Positions 48,430 to 61,045 of a stretch of 64,000 nt of DNA are shown here, in pieces. The first letter of the stretch is position 1. Every line of letters begins with the position of its first letter. Under the pieces are notes generated by a model. It was not told the origin of the DNA, searched no databases, and saw only the letters and a program-made list of their open reading frames with translations. Source of the stretch: Onthophagus taurus (taxonomy: Eukaryota > Arthropoda > Insecta > Coleoptera > Scarabaeidae); contig NC_091971.1 of the NCBI RefSeq assembly GCF_036711975.1, positions 8,997,501 to 9,061,500 of the forward strand, read 5' to 3'. The translations under genes were made by a program, and so were the position numbers.

Positions 48430-49650
48430 GTAATCAGTGAGAATGCGCAGCCAGGCGACTTCAACGTGATCGGCGTTGACGAAATCAACTCGTCCGAGAT
48501 TAATTCCGGCAGCGACCTCTCATCGAAACGAAAACAAACATCCAATCAGCCTGGGAACGAGAAGGAATTGCGCAGAAGCAACGATGGACACGCCATACTC
48601 AAAGCGCACTAGATGTTACATAATAGCCCCAACTATTCGGATTGGGGCCGTCCCCTCCTCTCCCCACCACACCGCTCTTTACGTTGAATAAAAACCGAAT
48701 CGCTTCATCTCTTTTTGACTGTTACCGGTGAATGGGTGGTGTGATAAAGAGGAAACGTGAGGTTTCTTTTTTTTCTTTCGACGTCGGAGGCTTCGAGAGC
48801 GAACGACCTGAAAGCTCCGCCTGCCTTCTTTGATGCTATTGGAAGCGTGCACGACCAATGGGGGAACGGGGATTAACCTCGCGTCGAGGGATCGTTCTAC
48901 ATGGGAAGCTCCCAGTTGCGTTTCCTACCTAAACAGTAGAACTGTAAATGTTAAAAAAGTTTTGAACGTGAATTTCGGTTCTTTTCGAAAGTATAAAACG
49001 GTCTCACTCGGTTGTGAGTGTATTCGGTATGTTTCTCCAAGGAGTTTAAACGATTCGAGGAGAATCGGTGAGTTTACGTCAATCTATTAACCGTCCTAAA
49101 CCCGTACGGCCATTAAAAAAAAATTGTAAATGACAGGCGGACGAGTCCATTCAGACCCCACCGGGTGTGGTCGCTAAAACAGACGCCGCCACGATCCGTT
49201 TCGCTTTTTTTTTTGTTTTACTTTTGTTTTGTTTGTTTACTCCTCGTTTACTTGCAATTGTTGCCCGAAAACCGAACGCAGTCGACTTGGATATTTCGCA
49301 CAGTCGAATGCGATTTGCGGAGACGTCCATTTTGTAACGGATCCGATTTCGTCCGTTGATTAGCGATCGTCGGCGCGCATGTCTACCTACCTACTATACT
49401 AAATACGGGTCGACTCGAAAACGAAAATCGCTTGCGCGATTTAATAACGGTAGAGTAGGTAGGTGTTCTGACTGCCGCCGTGTATGTATTATAAACCGTT
49501 CGCCAACCGCGACCAACGTTACATTTGCCTCTTCCGGCGCCGCGCACGCAGCTCGATTCGATCTAACCTAACGCCCGGCTGTTGGGTCTGACCGCTTGCC
49601 TATACCTTTAGGGGGACCACCACCGATCCGTTTGCGACGTTGCCACATCT
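48430..49650. promoter_or_regulatory. CpG-rich island 2 (candidate promoter or 5' exon)
   Basis: About 1.2 kb of raised GC and many CpGs. Several ORFs under 90 codons occur on the + strand, but none has recognisable domains. Short runs such as TACCTACCTAC and pyrimidine tracts after 49200 fit a 5'-UTR or promoter more than coding sequence. Confidence 0.4.
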
Positions 49651-50135
49651 AAAAAAATACCCCACCATCATCATTATAACCTTTATTTATCCCGGGAAAC
49701 TAGATTTTTTTTTCTTTCTTTTTTTGTATATATGTTTTTTATTTCTTTTCTGTCCTAGGAGGAAATGCACGCTAGATTTACATTAATTTACATTGATTTA
49801 TACTGTTGTTTAGTTTTTAATTAAAATTCTGAATTGATAATGGTTTTAACGTTGTTTTATATATACAGGTGTTTCATTAAAAGTTTTTTGAGGATTTAAC
49901 ATTAGAACTTATAAAATAAGTTTTGTTGTAGATTTGCATATATTAGTTTGGTAATATAAACAAAAATGTTAAAATACTGGAATATTCTGCTGAGAAGGAA
50001 TAGTTGTAAAGCGCTTATTTGCTTCATCCAATTTTTTCTTAATTTCATTTCAACATCATAAGCGTTAGATGATACTGTTATCTTAATTGCAGCAATGAGA
50101 AGTAAGCTACAAATACATCCTCAAAAATTCCAATA

Positions 50136-50530
50136 TAGTAAAACCTCGATATAACAAGTAAAACTATTAGCACTAGAACTAACAATAGACCTAGAACTAG
50201 AAACTTTGGGATTTAGCCGCACGTCCCTCAAGGCGGCCAAACCCGAATGATTCTAGTTCTAGGTCTTGTGTTACTTCTAGTTTTACACTCGCACTATCAC
50301 TAGAACTAACACAAGACATAGAACTAGAATCATTCGGGTTTAGCCGTCTTGAGAGACGTACGGCTAAACCCGAATGTTTCTAGTTCTAGGTCTTGTGTTA
50401 GTTCCACTCAGTTCAATAAAAATATACAACAATGCACCACCGAATATCAACTAAAACTAAAATTAACACTAGACCTAGAACTAGAAAGTTTCTGGTTTAG
50501 CCGTGCATCTTCAGATATTTGGAAGAGGAT
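50136..50530. mobile_element. pogo-like element carrying two tandem hairpins
   Basis: The left end TATAGTAAAACCTCGATATA matches the termini of the element at 2412-2670. Inside are two foldbacks built from the same words. The better one pairs 50301-50347 with 50360-50405 over about 46 bases (words TAGAACTAACACAAGAC and TTCGGGTTTAGCCGT) around a 12-base loop. The right terminal repeat is not evident. No coding capacity. Confidence 0.6.
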
Positions 50531-51843
50531 ACAAAGGAATAACCAACAAATCAAAACCAAGCCTACTAAGGTGAAACTAACAAAAATATAGATCCATCAA
50601 TCATTCTGTATGTACATCATTTTTGTAAATTGTTCATTATTACAATTCTGTTGTAAAGAATATAAAATGATGTTTTCTTTTATTCTATGCCATATTTTTT
50701 TAGTATCCATAAATACCCGTAATCCAACAAGAACCCTTTAAAACATAGTGGTTACATAAAGAGCTCACTTAATTATAATTTTTGTTCTATCCACACGTGT
50801 ACCTAAACCGAAAGTTCGCAGTTTGTGCACATCTGCCTAAATAGCTTAAGTACTTTGACAAACTCAATTTTTTGTAAGAAGTCTGCTCCGTAAATTTAGG
50901 TGAAATATGGTTTGTCTAAATTAAGGTCTGATAAATCTTATGCCTCGTGTAATAAAATTTCTTCTGATGGAGGTTCGGAAATAAAACGAAGATAAACAAA
51001 AATATATACTTTATGGTCATGAAAGAGTGTAACTTATTTCATGATTATTGGTACGTACCTCAAAAGCTAGGCTGATTTCACAACATCCGTTGTAATTACT
51101 ATAAAAATCTAAAAAGAAGTGAGCTTAATTTTGAGAAATTGTCCAAAATCTGACTATACATGGAATTGACGGAAAAGAAGTTCATCTAAAGAAGAGTCAA
51201 TCGATGAGAGTAATACTAATATGATGATCATACTAAGCCATAGAATAGTAAGAAGTAAGAGAATAGTAAGTCTCGAAAATAATATTCAAATGAAGTGATA
51301 ATTTTCTGATAATAAGTCTCAAAAATGACACCACATCTAATATTCAAATAAAGTGATGTGAACCTCAACATTTTCTGATGCAAAGTAATATTTTACTTTA
51401 AGCTGCTGAGAACCTTATACAGCAATTGAACAACAACGTAAACACCAAAGCGATGTGCCCGGTGTTGTATTACAAAAAAAACTTATCGTACCAGATGAAC
51501 CTGCACAAAATGCAAAATTGGGCGGTGTGTATACTCTTGCTAGTATTAGCAAGAGAAATTACTTTTCTATCATAAAAAGATGTCATAAATAGATTGCCTT
51601 TCTTTTACTTTCTTAAGTATGAAGTATGTTAAGGGAAAGTATTGTAATCATACAAAAATTGACATCGACATTTTAATATATTTTGATGACCTCTGAATGC
51701 TAGTACTTTATCCTGCAGTTGGATGTAGACCTCTTTACTTGTTGAAATAATTTACTAATGATTGAATACTAAATTTTGAAATCGTGTAATTCGGCTTTGA
51801 AATCTTAATGGAAATTTTGAGTGTCCCTGTATATATATATGTA
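50531..51843. other. AT-rich intergenic sequence
   Basis: No exon, RNA gene or clear repeat recognised; short tandem duplications of AGTAAGAAGTAAGAGAATAG type occur near 51245-51275. Confidence 0.4.
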
Positions 51844-52357
51844 CAGGGTGGGCAAATTTAGGTGATATTGTAGGCTATCTCAGAAACTATAAGAGATACG
51901 AAAAAAGGAGGGTTTTTTCGAAACTAATCCAATCCCGCAAACACCACTCCTCTATCTTCTTTTGTTTTTAAGTTATAGCCAAAAAGTCAAATTTTTGTGA
52001 TTTCAAAAAATGCTCATATTTCGTTTATTTTTGAATTTACAGAAATGGGATTAATACGTTCTTAAGACACTTTTTAAGTAGAATATATTGATATTGAAAA
52101 ATTTTAAACATACTTGACGATTTTTGAGATACAACACAAAGTTGTATTTTTTTTAAATACACACTACTTATTTATGATGTTAAAAGAGCATATTTTTAGC
52201 TTTCAAATGATGTATTTGCGGAAAAATGTGCGTTATTTTAACTTAAAAACAAAAGAAGATAGAGGTTTGGTCTTTGCGGGATTGGATTAGACTCTTTTTT
52301 CGTATCTCTTATAGTTTCTGAGATAGCCTATAATAACACCCAAATTTACCCACCCTG
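51844..52357. mobile_element. Foldback MITE with CAGGGTGGG ends
   Basis: The left end CAGGGTGGGCAAATTTAGGT and right end (reverse complement) CAGGGTGGGTAAATTTGGGT are flanked by TA on both sides. Both arms then share GGCTATCTCAGAAACTATAA, GAGATACGAAAAAAG and TTCTTTTGTTTTTAAGTTA, so inverted similarity covers at least 130 bases per side. No coding capacity. Confidence 0.8.
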
Positions 52358-55199
52358 TACGCGTGTAAATACGATAACTCATGGTTATTACTAAAATTTT
52401 AGATTCGTATCAATTTTTGGACAAAATCCGTCAACCGGAAGTGGCACTTAACCTTAACACATATTGAATCTGTTTCATACAAACTTATACTTTAAATTCA
52501 AATATATGGTTAATATATGGATATATACAAATCGCTTAACCGGAAGTGCTACTTTATCTGATCACATAGTTAGCTTTTTCACACAAGCTGGGACTTTAAT
52601 TTGAGATCAAATGTTATATAAAGTTTAATAATGTGAAAAGTGTAGGCCTCACTCCAGTTAATTTTGTCCACTGTTACTTTCACGGTGAAAATGTTGCACT
52701 TTATAAAATTAATAATATAAAAATGTTGGAGATAAAAATAGTCGAACAATTTAGATGACGTAGAGAAAATGTGGCTCATTTTCTCTACGAATTACACATT
52801 ATAAAAGTGATAAATTACCATTAAAAATATGTTTAAAATATCCAATCTATTCTATCCTATTCCAAATTGTCTTGTGTTTCTATAAATAAGCAAACATGGA
52901 TAAGATTAAAATCGGGTGGTCGGAATTTTTGTGTCCTTGTTGTGTCGCATATTGCCGCCATCTAGTGGCGAGTAGATAATCGAACCTTTATATAGTCTGC
53001 ATAGATTTAATTAAACGAGATTTAACCAAGGCGATATGCACATATATAAATAAATATAATACATTAACATATTGCTAAAAATAGTCATGATGGATATAGT
53101 GGTTCTCAAAACTTGCTTTATCTTTATATACTTCGTTACCTGACAAATTGGAATTGTTTCGTTTTATTAATTTAAAATAATATTCAAACGTAGCGAAAAT
53201 TGCGGAAATCGTCATACTGTTGAATAATTATCGAGATAAAATTAAGATATATGATTTTCATTAAGTGTATTAACAATTTGTCTTCCTATATATGGCAGCT
53301 ATAGATCACTCTAATATTTCATCGGACTGTTGCAACTCTAAGGGCCGCTCGTAAACAACAACCATTCGGCTTTATAAACAAAAGCTAGAAACTATAAAGA
53401 TGACTGTGTAATATTATGAGCTGTTAGGAAGTGTTCGCGAAGAAGCACTTAAGTTTAGCATGATGGCCTTGATCGCTCACCTTGTCTCTTGCAACCGCAA
53501 GATTTTATATCTCCGGTTACAACTTTTAGTAATAAGGTCCTTTCAATCCGTTACTAATTTATGACACTTAAATCAATCACTAAAAGCGATATTATTTTAA
53601 CGATATAAGTGCAACACTTTAATTTTATATTTCAAAACTTCACAATGTGAACAATGTTATCGTCTGTTTCACTATGCATTAGGGATTATAATATAGGCTA
53701 ATTATCTCATGTGTAGCTATTATCTCTTCCTTCCTGCCCGTCATTAATACAGTAAAACTGTTTTAAAACATACCTCCTTTGTATTGATTTTATGATTAAC
53801 TTCAAGAAATAATAAGCGTTTTCTTGGTTTGAACAAATATTCAATCTAATCGAGTCCAACATGTTTCAATTTGTCTATGATTTAATTGGATGGAGTTAAA
53901 TTAGGAACTATATATATCAGTTTCAGAAATATCCAGTTTAAAACACTTTGTTATATTCTAGTAGTTTATCCTGTAAACAACAAATTCTTTATTTATTTTA
54001 TTGGTTGCATACAGTGTACAAATTGGAAATATTTGTACAACATCGTTTCAAAATGTATCATCGATTTCCAAAGTAATAGTATTCTTTCAACTAACTTCAT
54101 GGGAATGTGTCGTCTCAACAATTCTAATTATATATAGAGTAGAGCAGTCTACATTCAGCTTTCTTATATTTTTATTTTTACACAAATAAATATATCTACA
54201 AATCATCTATAAACATACCTATGTCTATTTATTGTAGTTTTCCTAATATTGGGGAATTTATCAAAACATGCACGGAATGCCAGAAAAAGTTTGGTTTATT
54301 TATTAGAAGACCATGGAATTTTGACAGTTTTTACTAAAAAAGTTATTACGAACCAGTTACGTGGGACACCTGTATATATATAATCTTAATTTTCAGTATC
54401 TGATTACTATATCAGATATCTAATTACTGCAAATATAAAATAAATAATAAAAATGTATACATTGGAACAAATTAATATATACATATATTAATTTGTTATT
54501 AAAGATTGATGATAATGTTAAATTAAAGCCTTTTTGGGATACATACCTAAAATTATGGCACAACACAAATCTAATTTTTACTATGTAACAATAAATTAAT
54601 TAAAAAGCTCAAATTTTTATGTAAACACAATTTTAAAAATTTACTCAACTTTTGTATAACTTAAATCCACATTTTAAACTTTAAATTCTACTTTAATTAC
54701 TTTTTAAGCTTTCGTTTAACTGAGCTTACCGTAAAAATATAAGGAACGAACTGAAAACGTGGCATACACAATATGACACTGAATACATTAAAAAAAATCT
54801 TATAAAGCTTATTTTTATATCTCTTGCATAATAATGTGTTATCTTATCCTCTAATGCTAAACAAACAAGTTTATTAAATGCATTTGTTAAATATACAGTG
54901 CAATTTATATTTATTAGTTGCTATTGATCAAGTACTTGTTCGTGTTAAAACAACTGAATACACCAAAAACAAAAGAATGAATAAAAAAAAAAAAGAATGA
55001 AACAAAAAAAAAAGAAAGAAAAGGAGGGAAATGTTAAATCATTGTAGTTCAAAGAATAGATATAATACTTATAAGATTATACGAACAAATTGATTCTCAA
55101 ACACCAACCACCCTCAGGTTTCCGTTCATCGCCTTTTTCTTTGAAAACGAGTGGGTTCTTATCCGGACATAAGATCCGGGAATCCAGAAAAATGTTATA
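52358..55199. other. AT-rich intergenic sequence
   Basis: No gene recognised. It includes a 15-bp perfect palindrome at 54466-54497 and an isolated transposon-like end GGGACACCTGTATA near 54363. Confidence 0.4.
54466..54497. repeat. AT-rich perfect palindrome, 15-bp arms
   Basis: AACAAATTAATATAT at 54466-54480 is followed by AC and its exact reverse complement at 54483-54497. Cruciform-prone; probably a simple AT palindrome. Confidence 0.7.
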
Positions 55200-55970
55200 T
55201 CCAAAAAGAGAGAGAACGCGTTGCTTAGGCAACCGTACCGACCGTCAGCTGTTTCGCAGCGTCACCAGGCCACCGCCACCCGCGATAAGATAACCACAGC
55301 ACGACAACCTTCGATATTACACCACGCACACACTCACTTTATTTATAATCCTTGCGCACGCCCATTCCTTTGCGCTTCTCAATCATCGTCCGTTGTTAAA
55401 ATAAAAACTCGTTTCATCTCAATGATAGTTAACAATTACTCGCTTCCATTTCCAATAAAACTTAATGTAACTATTTGGTGAAAAATGGTAAGAACTTTGT
55501 TTTCGAGTAGAGCACGACGCGTTGCCAGCTGAATTAATACCAACCGAAAGACGGACGAAACGAAAACGGTTTCGATTCACTATCGTTCTCTTTCCCTCGC
55601 ACTGTGTCATGCGGCCACGTTCTGAAAAAAGATGGAAGTATTGGAGTTTTTGCTCGGTGTGAGCGAGATGGCTGGATCATTTTGTGGATGTATGCTGAGC
55701 CGCGTGGGTTGAAAGTGAGGGGGAAAACGGCCGTCGGTTTCGATCGATCTCTTCTCGTCATGTTGGTTGGCGAGGAAATCCAACAGATATTTGGAGGAAG
55801 CAAAGAGGATGACGATGACGACGACATCGAACGTCGTCGGTTGCTTCGGTTCCTCTTCCGCGGTCGGTGTCGGAGGAAATTGATGTCTGTCTGCGGTGCT
55901 CATCGGCGAGACGACGGATTCGTTTTTTGTGAACGTTTTCGGTGTAAATTGGGGAAGTAATTGGAGCGAG
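55200..55970. promoter_or_regulatory. CpG-rich island 3 (candidate promoter or first exon)
   Basis: GC-rich, CpG-dense sequence with overlapping ORFs on both strands: + 55604-55960 (118 codons, with an Asp run DDDDDD) and - 55607-55903 (98 codons, starting MSTADRHQFPPTPTAEEEPK). The GAC/GTC repeat at 55809-55829 accounts for the Asp run on one strand and Val run on the other. Neither product has a recognised domain, so I treat them as by-products. A first coding exon cannot be excluded. Confidence 0.4.
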
Positions 55971-58720
55971 TTAACGTGAAATTAAAAGATAATTGGCGGG
56001 AGCTTATCGGTATTACGTTGGGAAGTTGTCTGATTTTTGATGCTTTTTTTCAATGAATCTATTTTCAAGCGATCACATCAAATAGTAAATTAAAAAATTG
56101 TCTTAATCTACACATTCTTAAATTAACTTTTTAAATTTAATCATTCCTTAACCAGAGGTTAACTGACCATTAATCATTCTTGAAGCGATAAAAACATTCT
56201 TTCAACCAATTTCGTTTTATCCAAAATTGAGAATTTGAAAAATTCTTAGAAATTCTAAATATCGATCTGGCTTTATCTATCACGATAAAGAAATGATTTA
56301 TAACATAAATTAAAGCTTAAAATCGCCGTTTTAAAACGATGTATTAAGATGGATATGTTGGCTATGTGAAATGTGTATGAAATTGTGAAAAATGAAACAC
56401 ACTACTTGGGTTGATTTATGATTTATTTATTTGTTAGAAAATTTCACAAAAAAATAAAATCTATGGATCAATATGAATTAACCACTTTCATGATTCCTAA
56501 AGACACCATTTCAAGTTTGTTTTATTTGAAATATTTTGCTTTCGTAACTCCCATATGCCAAAGATTGGATTTAAATCCCGACTCTGCACAAGATGGGAAA
56601 GCATCTTAGAACGAGATCTCAATAAAATATCATTTAGAATACCGACTTCATTACATGACATAGTCCCTCAAACAATTATATGCCCACAATCGAGTTTGAC
56701 AATGGCAAATTGTCCTTGTGGAATTCGGTAGTTGATTTATGCCGAACCATTTGTCGTCCATCAGACCCGAAGATGTTGAATTTATTATCGTCCGTGTATA
56801 AAATTGTTACAAAACGTTGTCGGCGTTAAAACATCAAATGGTTGTCTTCCAATTTTTTTGCACAATTTATATAAAGATATATTTTGTGATGTGTATTTAG
56901 AATGTTTTTTTGCCAATTGCTGCCTTTAATCCCAATGATTGATAATTTTGATCATACTGTATATAAATATTATTGTCCTAGAAAGGTTTGATATGCAAAA
57001 AATCGTTATTTTAGCTGTTATGAAAACCCAGCAATATTTATCTTGGATTCGAACTTTTTTTTAATGTATTTGAATACAAATACATCCCATATTTTGGATT
57101 GTTTTTGTTATGCATTAGAAGGAAGGCAAGGAACAAATTTTTATGATTTTTATGAAATCAATAATAAATGCACTTCACATACCCAAACAAAGACAAATTA
57201 TGGAAATAATAACCATGCTTTTAGATGAATGATTTGAATAAAATCCCAAAACGAGAAACTTATTCGATCGCGTTAGCAACTCAAAGGATTATTCCCGTCA
57301 GAGTGAAACCAGAAAATTAAAAAAGTTTATTTTCTATAACTCAAACCCAACTCAACGGAAAAGTAAGTACGTTATTCCAGGAATAGTATCAAGGACAAAT
57401 TACGTGAACTAATTTATCATTGCCAAAATGTCGTTACTTTATTCAAACTTCTTCAAGTCCAAGTGCTTCAAGTACAAGTTCTTAGAAGTGGCGATACAAA
57501 TTAAAACTACTCGTGGGTAACTTATAGCAACGTACGGTTATAACCAGAACTTTCCAAATATCTTGAGATCCAGGTTTATTTCATAGCTTAAACAACATTA
57601 AATATAATGTTTAGATTCCAACCTATAGACGAGATTTTGATGAATGTTGTAGCTTTATGAGACGTTAAGGTTAGTCTTGAATCGCTGAATGTATCGGACA
57701 AACTGATAGGCTTTTAAGAGTTTGAATCTCGGATAAGGAAAAATCAACGGAATCATTATTTATAAGCGGCGACGATAACGAATGAAGCGTATTGATTTGA
57801 ATTGTGTTCTCACAAAGGAATTGTTGTGATGGATTTGATTTTGTAACGAATGAATTCGAGTATCTATTGACAAATCTTTGCTTTAAGTCATTATGAGGCG
57901 TATAATGTCGATTGAATTGTGTGTATCAATTGATTTTACAAAAATAATTTTAACAAATGAATAGATCTTCTCTACCGATTTCGATCTTTATGTATCAGCA
58001 TCAGGAGAAATACCCCTCTTTGTCTTTGTCCTTTATGAAATACATTTCGTTATGTCTGCATCACGTATGAGCAAGTATCAGAAATTCTTCATTGGTTGCT
58101 AAACTCCTGGCGATGATACGTAAACGTCGAAATTAGCAGAGTTCTACATAATGTTACTACATAACAATATCGTGTATTTAGCCATCATTTTTTTGCTATA
58201 TACATAAATACACATAATAAGCTGGGCTTTTAAGTTACTGTCATTATCGCCGACAACGTGCGATGGACAACATTTTAAGTGGGATTACTATAATTATTAT
58301 GTAGCTTTATGAGTTGAATCCTCTTTGGGGTGGAGATATCATGTATTGCTAATAATTGGTCAAAAAATTGATTTGATTAAATCGTTCAGCGTAACTCCAA
58401 AATTAAAGTACTTATTTAGCCTGCACGTTTTCGTCTACATTCAAAACCCTTTTACTTCATGGCAGATATGCCCAAATATTTGTGTTGACAGTTCGTCTTT
58501 TTATATTGAGTTAAAATTATAATAGAAGTGGTTATTATGATGTTTATCGTCGTTTCAAGAACAAGACACCACTGATTTAGACAAGTTTGGCAGGTGTTAG
58601 TGTGAGGATATTTTATAGATTTATAAATAAATCTAGATCACTAGCTATCTGGATAGGAGTTAACATTTCTGTTTGATACCAAAACGGGTTGTGCTTGTCA
58701 AGTTTTATTGCGACTTTTAT
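55971..58720. other. AT-rich intergenic sequence
   Basis: I see no recognisable coding exon, RNA gene or structured repeat here. Confidence 0.4.
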
Positions 58721-58723
58721 TAG

Positions 58724-59150
58724 ACTTGAGTGTGTCATAATCACCAGAAACACATTTTTGCCTCCTTGACATTCATGCGTTTGCTGGTAAAATGAAACCG
58801 AGGTCGCTTGCGGCCGAGGCAGTAGCTTCGATCACGATTCATTTTTAAGTTTTTTCATTTTATGGCCTAGACTTGAGTGTGTCAAAATCAGCAGAAATAC
58901 AATTTCCCTGTTTTGACTTACAATAGTTACTTGTATTACAAAATGACGATGTTTTATTTTCACTTACTAGTAGAATGATCGAGTAGCTCGATCACGATTC
59001 ATTTTTAAGTTTTTTTCGATTGAATAGCCTTAGGCTTCACTATCTCATAATCGGTAGAAATAATTTTTTGCTGTTTCAACATTCAATAGTTACTTGTATT
59101 ACAGGATAACGATGTTGCCGAGGTTGCTTGCGGCTGAGGCGCTACTTCGA
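58724..59150. repeat. Degenerate tandem repeat, about 150-160 bp, three copies
   Basis: The words CTTGAGTGTGTCA, TCAGCAGAAATAC, ATAGTTACTTGTATTACA, CGAGGTCGCTTGCGGC and CGATCACGATTCATTTTTAA recur in the same order, starting near 58725, 58872 and 59034 (periods about 147 and 162). The last copy runs into the foldback element at 59163. A related TCATTTTTAAGTTTTTTAG occurs near 61780. Confidence 0.6.
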
Positions 59151-59162
59151 TCGCAAGATGTA

Positions 59163-59806
59163 GAGGGTGTCCAAATTTCAATGGGTTCGCAGGGTATCTC
59201 AGTTATTATGAAAGATAGAAAGTTGCGGCTTTCGCGAACCTGAGCTATTTTTTTGTGAAACTTACAATGGCGCAAACGAAATTTTCATAACCCTCTTCGT
59301 TTTTGATATACAGGCAGTGTTTCAAAATATACGATTTTCAGACTCCTCCTGTATCTCGGCTATCCGGAAACGTAAAAACGGGTTCTAATAGATTTTTTCA
59401 CGTAGAATCCAATGGTGCACGTAGAATTTTTCTAGTCATCACGGTTTTTGAGTTATAAAGAGTTAAGTATTTTAGAAGTTGAGTATTCAGTATTTGAGTT
59501 GTGTTTATAACTCAAAAACGGTGATGACTAGAAAAATTCTACGTGCATCATTGGATTCCACGTGAAAAAATCTATTAGAACTTGTTTTTACTTTTTTACT
59601 AAGTTTCCGGATAGCCGAGATACAGGAGGTGTCTGAAAATCGTAAATTTCAAACACTGTATATCAAAAACGAAGAGGGGTATGAAAATTTGGTTTACGCC
59701 ATTGTAAGTTTCACAAAAAAGTAGCTCAGGTTCGTGAAAGCCGCAAGTTTCTATCTTTCATAATAACTGAGATACCCTGCAAACCCATCGAAATTTGGAC
59801 ACCCTG
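59163..59806. mobile_element. Long foldback element with GAGGGTGTCC/CAGGGTGTCC ends
   Basis: Two inverted arms of nearly 300 bases surround a loop near 59455-59510. The right end reads (reverse complement) TACAGGGTGTCCAAATTTCG, and the left end TAGAGGGTGTCCAAATTTCA differs by one base at the terminal C. Shared arm words include GGGTATCTCAGTTATTATGA, TATCAAAAACGAAGAGGG and CGGATAGCCGAGATACAGGA. TA flanks both ends. No coding capacity. Confidence 0.82.
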
Positions 59807-60845
59807 TACATTGTAGCACCAAACACTATAATTTTTATATCTTACCAAAAACTAGAATCAATACTGAAAATCACCATCCTATGTAATGACTACATCAAAT
59901 TGTGTTTTTCAGCAATTACAGAAGACAAATTTTGTCTTAAGTCTTTTTAATACCAATTATGTGTCATTTATGCAATATTAAACTCTTATTTTATTAAAAA
60001 TTGATGCTATCAATGTTGATATTCCGTTGGGGTTACATTAAATCTAAATGCTGTTAAAGCACTTTTTGCTAAAACGTTTTCCACTTTTCAACTAATAGAT
60101 CATCATCAGGGTAAAAAATAATAAATATTTTTGAATAAAAATTAGTTTTTATATATCTTGTTGCTACATTAAACATGACTTTATGTATTTAAGTATTTTT
60201 GAATCCTAATCTATTTTAAATGATTAAAACTTCCATACATTACACTAATCGTTTCTAAATAGGTGCCTAATTACTCTTAAATTCTTTAATTGTACAACCC
60301 ATAAAAGCTAATAATATTCAAAACTTATTATGATATTATAACATCAGCTTGTTATGATGGTAGGTATTAAATAACGTTATTTTCTTCCACAAAGAAATAA
60401 AATACGAGTTTATATTATGCATACCTACATAAGTAGATATATCGAAATGTAATCATCTACAGAATAGATTACAGAAACCGTGTGCATAAATAAAATTCCA
60501 TCGTTAACAACTTGCGTAAATTGCCTTTCCAATAATCTTCCGGTCATACGGGTAATAAATACGGATACGGTTTCTTACATATTTTAGTCACACACTTCCG
60601 CAACCCACGCGAAACACTCCTCGTTTTTTATTCCCCTCCCTTCGTGTTATTCCTTCCCCCTTTTCATACTTTTTTTTCTTATACTCCAACTCCTAATAAA
60701 CTCTTAACGAGCAAAGGAACTTTCTATAGACCGAAAGACATTAGGTACAATCCCATTTTCGCTACCAATTAATTACTATTTCAAAAAAAAATTCAACAAT
60801 TTATCTATTTTATTTTTGCTACTATTTAATGCACTTATTTAATTC
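59807..60845. other. AT-rich intergenic sequence
   Basis: No gene recognised. Near 60060-60115, a block with GATCATCATCAGGG reads on the minus strand like the 3' tail of a dispersed retroelement, but I cannot place it. Confidence 0.35.
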
Positions 60846-60968
60846 TTACGGCATGCGTTGGTGGTTGATTAAGGAGAGGGAAAAACGAATAATAGTATAG
60901 GTAGGTTGTAAAAGAGAAGAGAAACACCGGCTTGGGATTCTCTCTAAAATACGAATTGGTGGGGCCCG

Positions 60969-61045
60969 TGACGTCGGAAACAGCTGAACACGGCAAAATC
61001 CATACTCGGGATCCCCCCGCAAACCCTTTGTTTTGCGCAGGCGCA
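60969..61045. promoter_or_regulatory. Compact promoter-like cluster: CRE-like, E-box, NRF1-type sites
   Basis: TGACGTCG (60969-60976) is a CRE with one mismatch. CAGCTG (60981-60986) is an E-box. TGCGCAGGCGCA (61034-61045) fits the palindromic NRF1 consensus (fly orthologue: erect wing). All three lie within a GC-rich patch of about 200 bases, followed by purine-rich sequence. This is typical of a housekeeping promoter, but no downstream gene is recognisable on either side. Confidence 0.5.

Noticed and set aside
55534..55960. Three overlapping ORFs of about 100 codons on both strands
   Set aside because: Mutually antisense, no known domains; the Asp and Val runs come from one GAC/GTC microsatellite.
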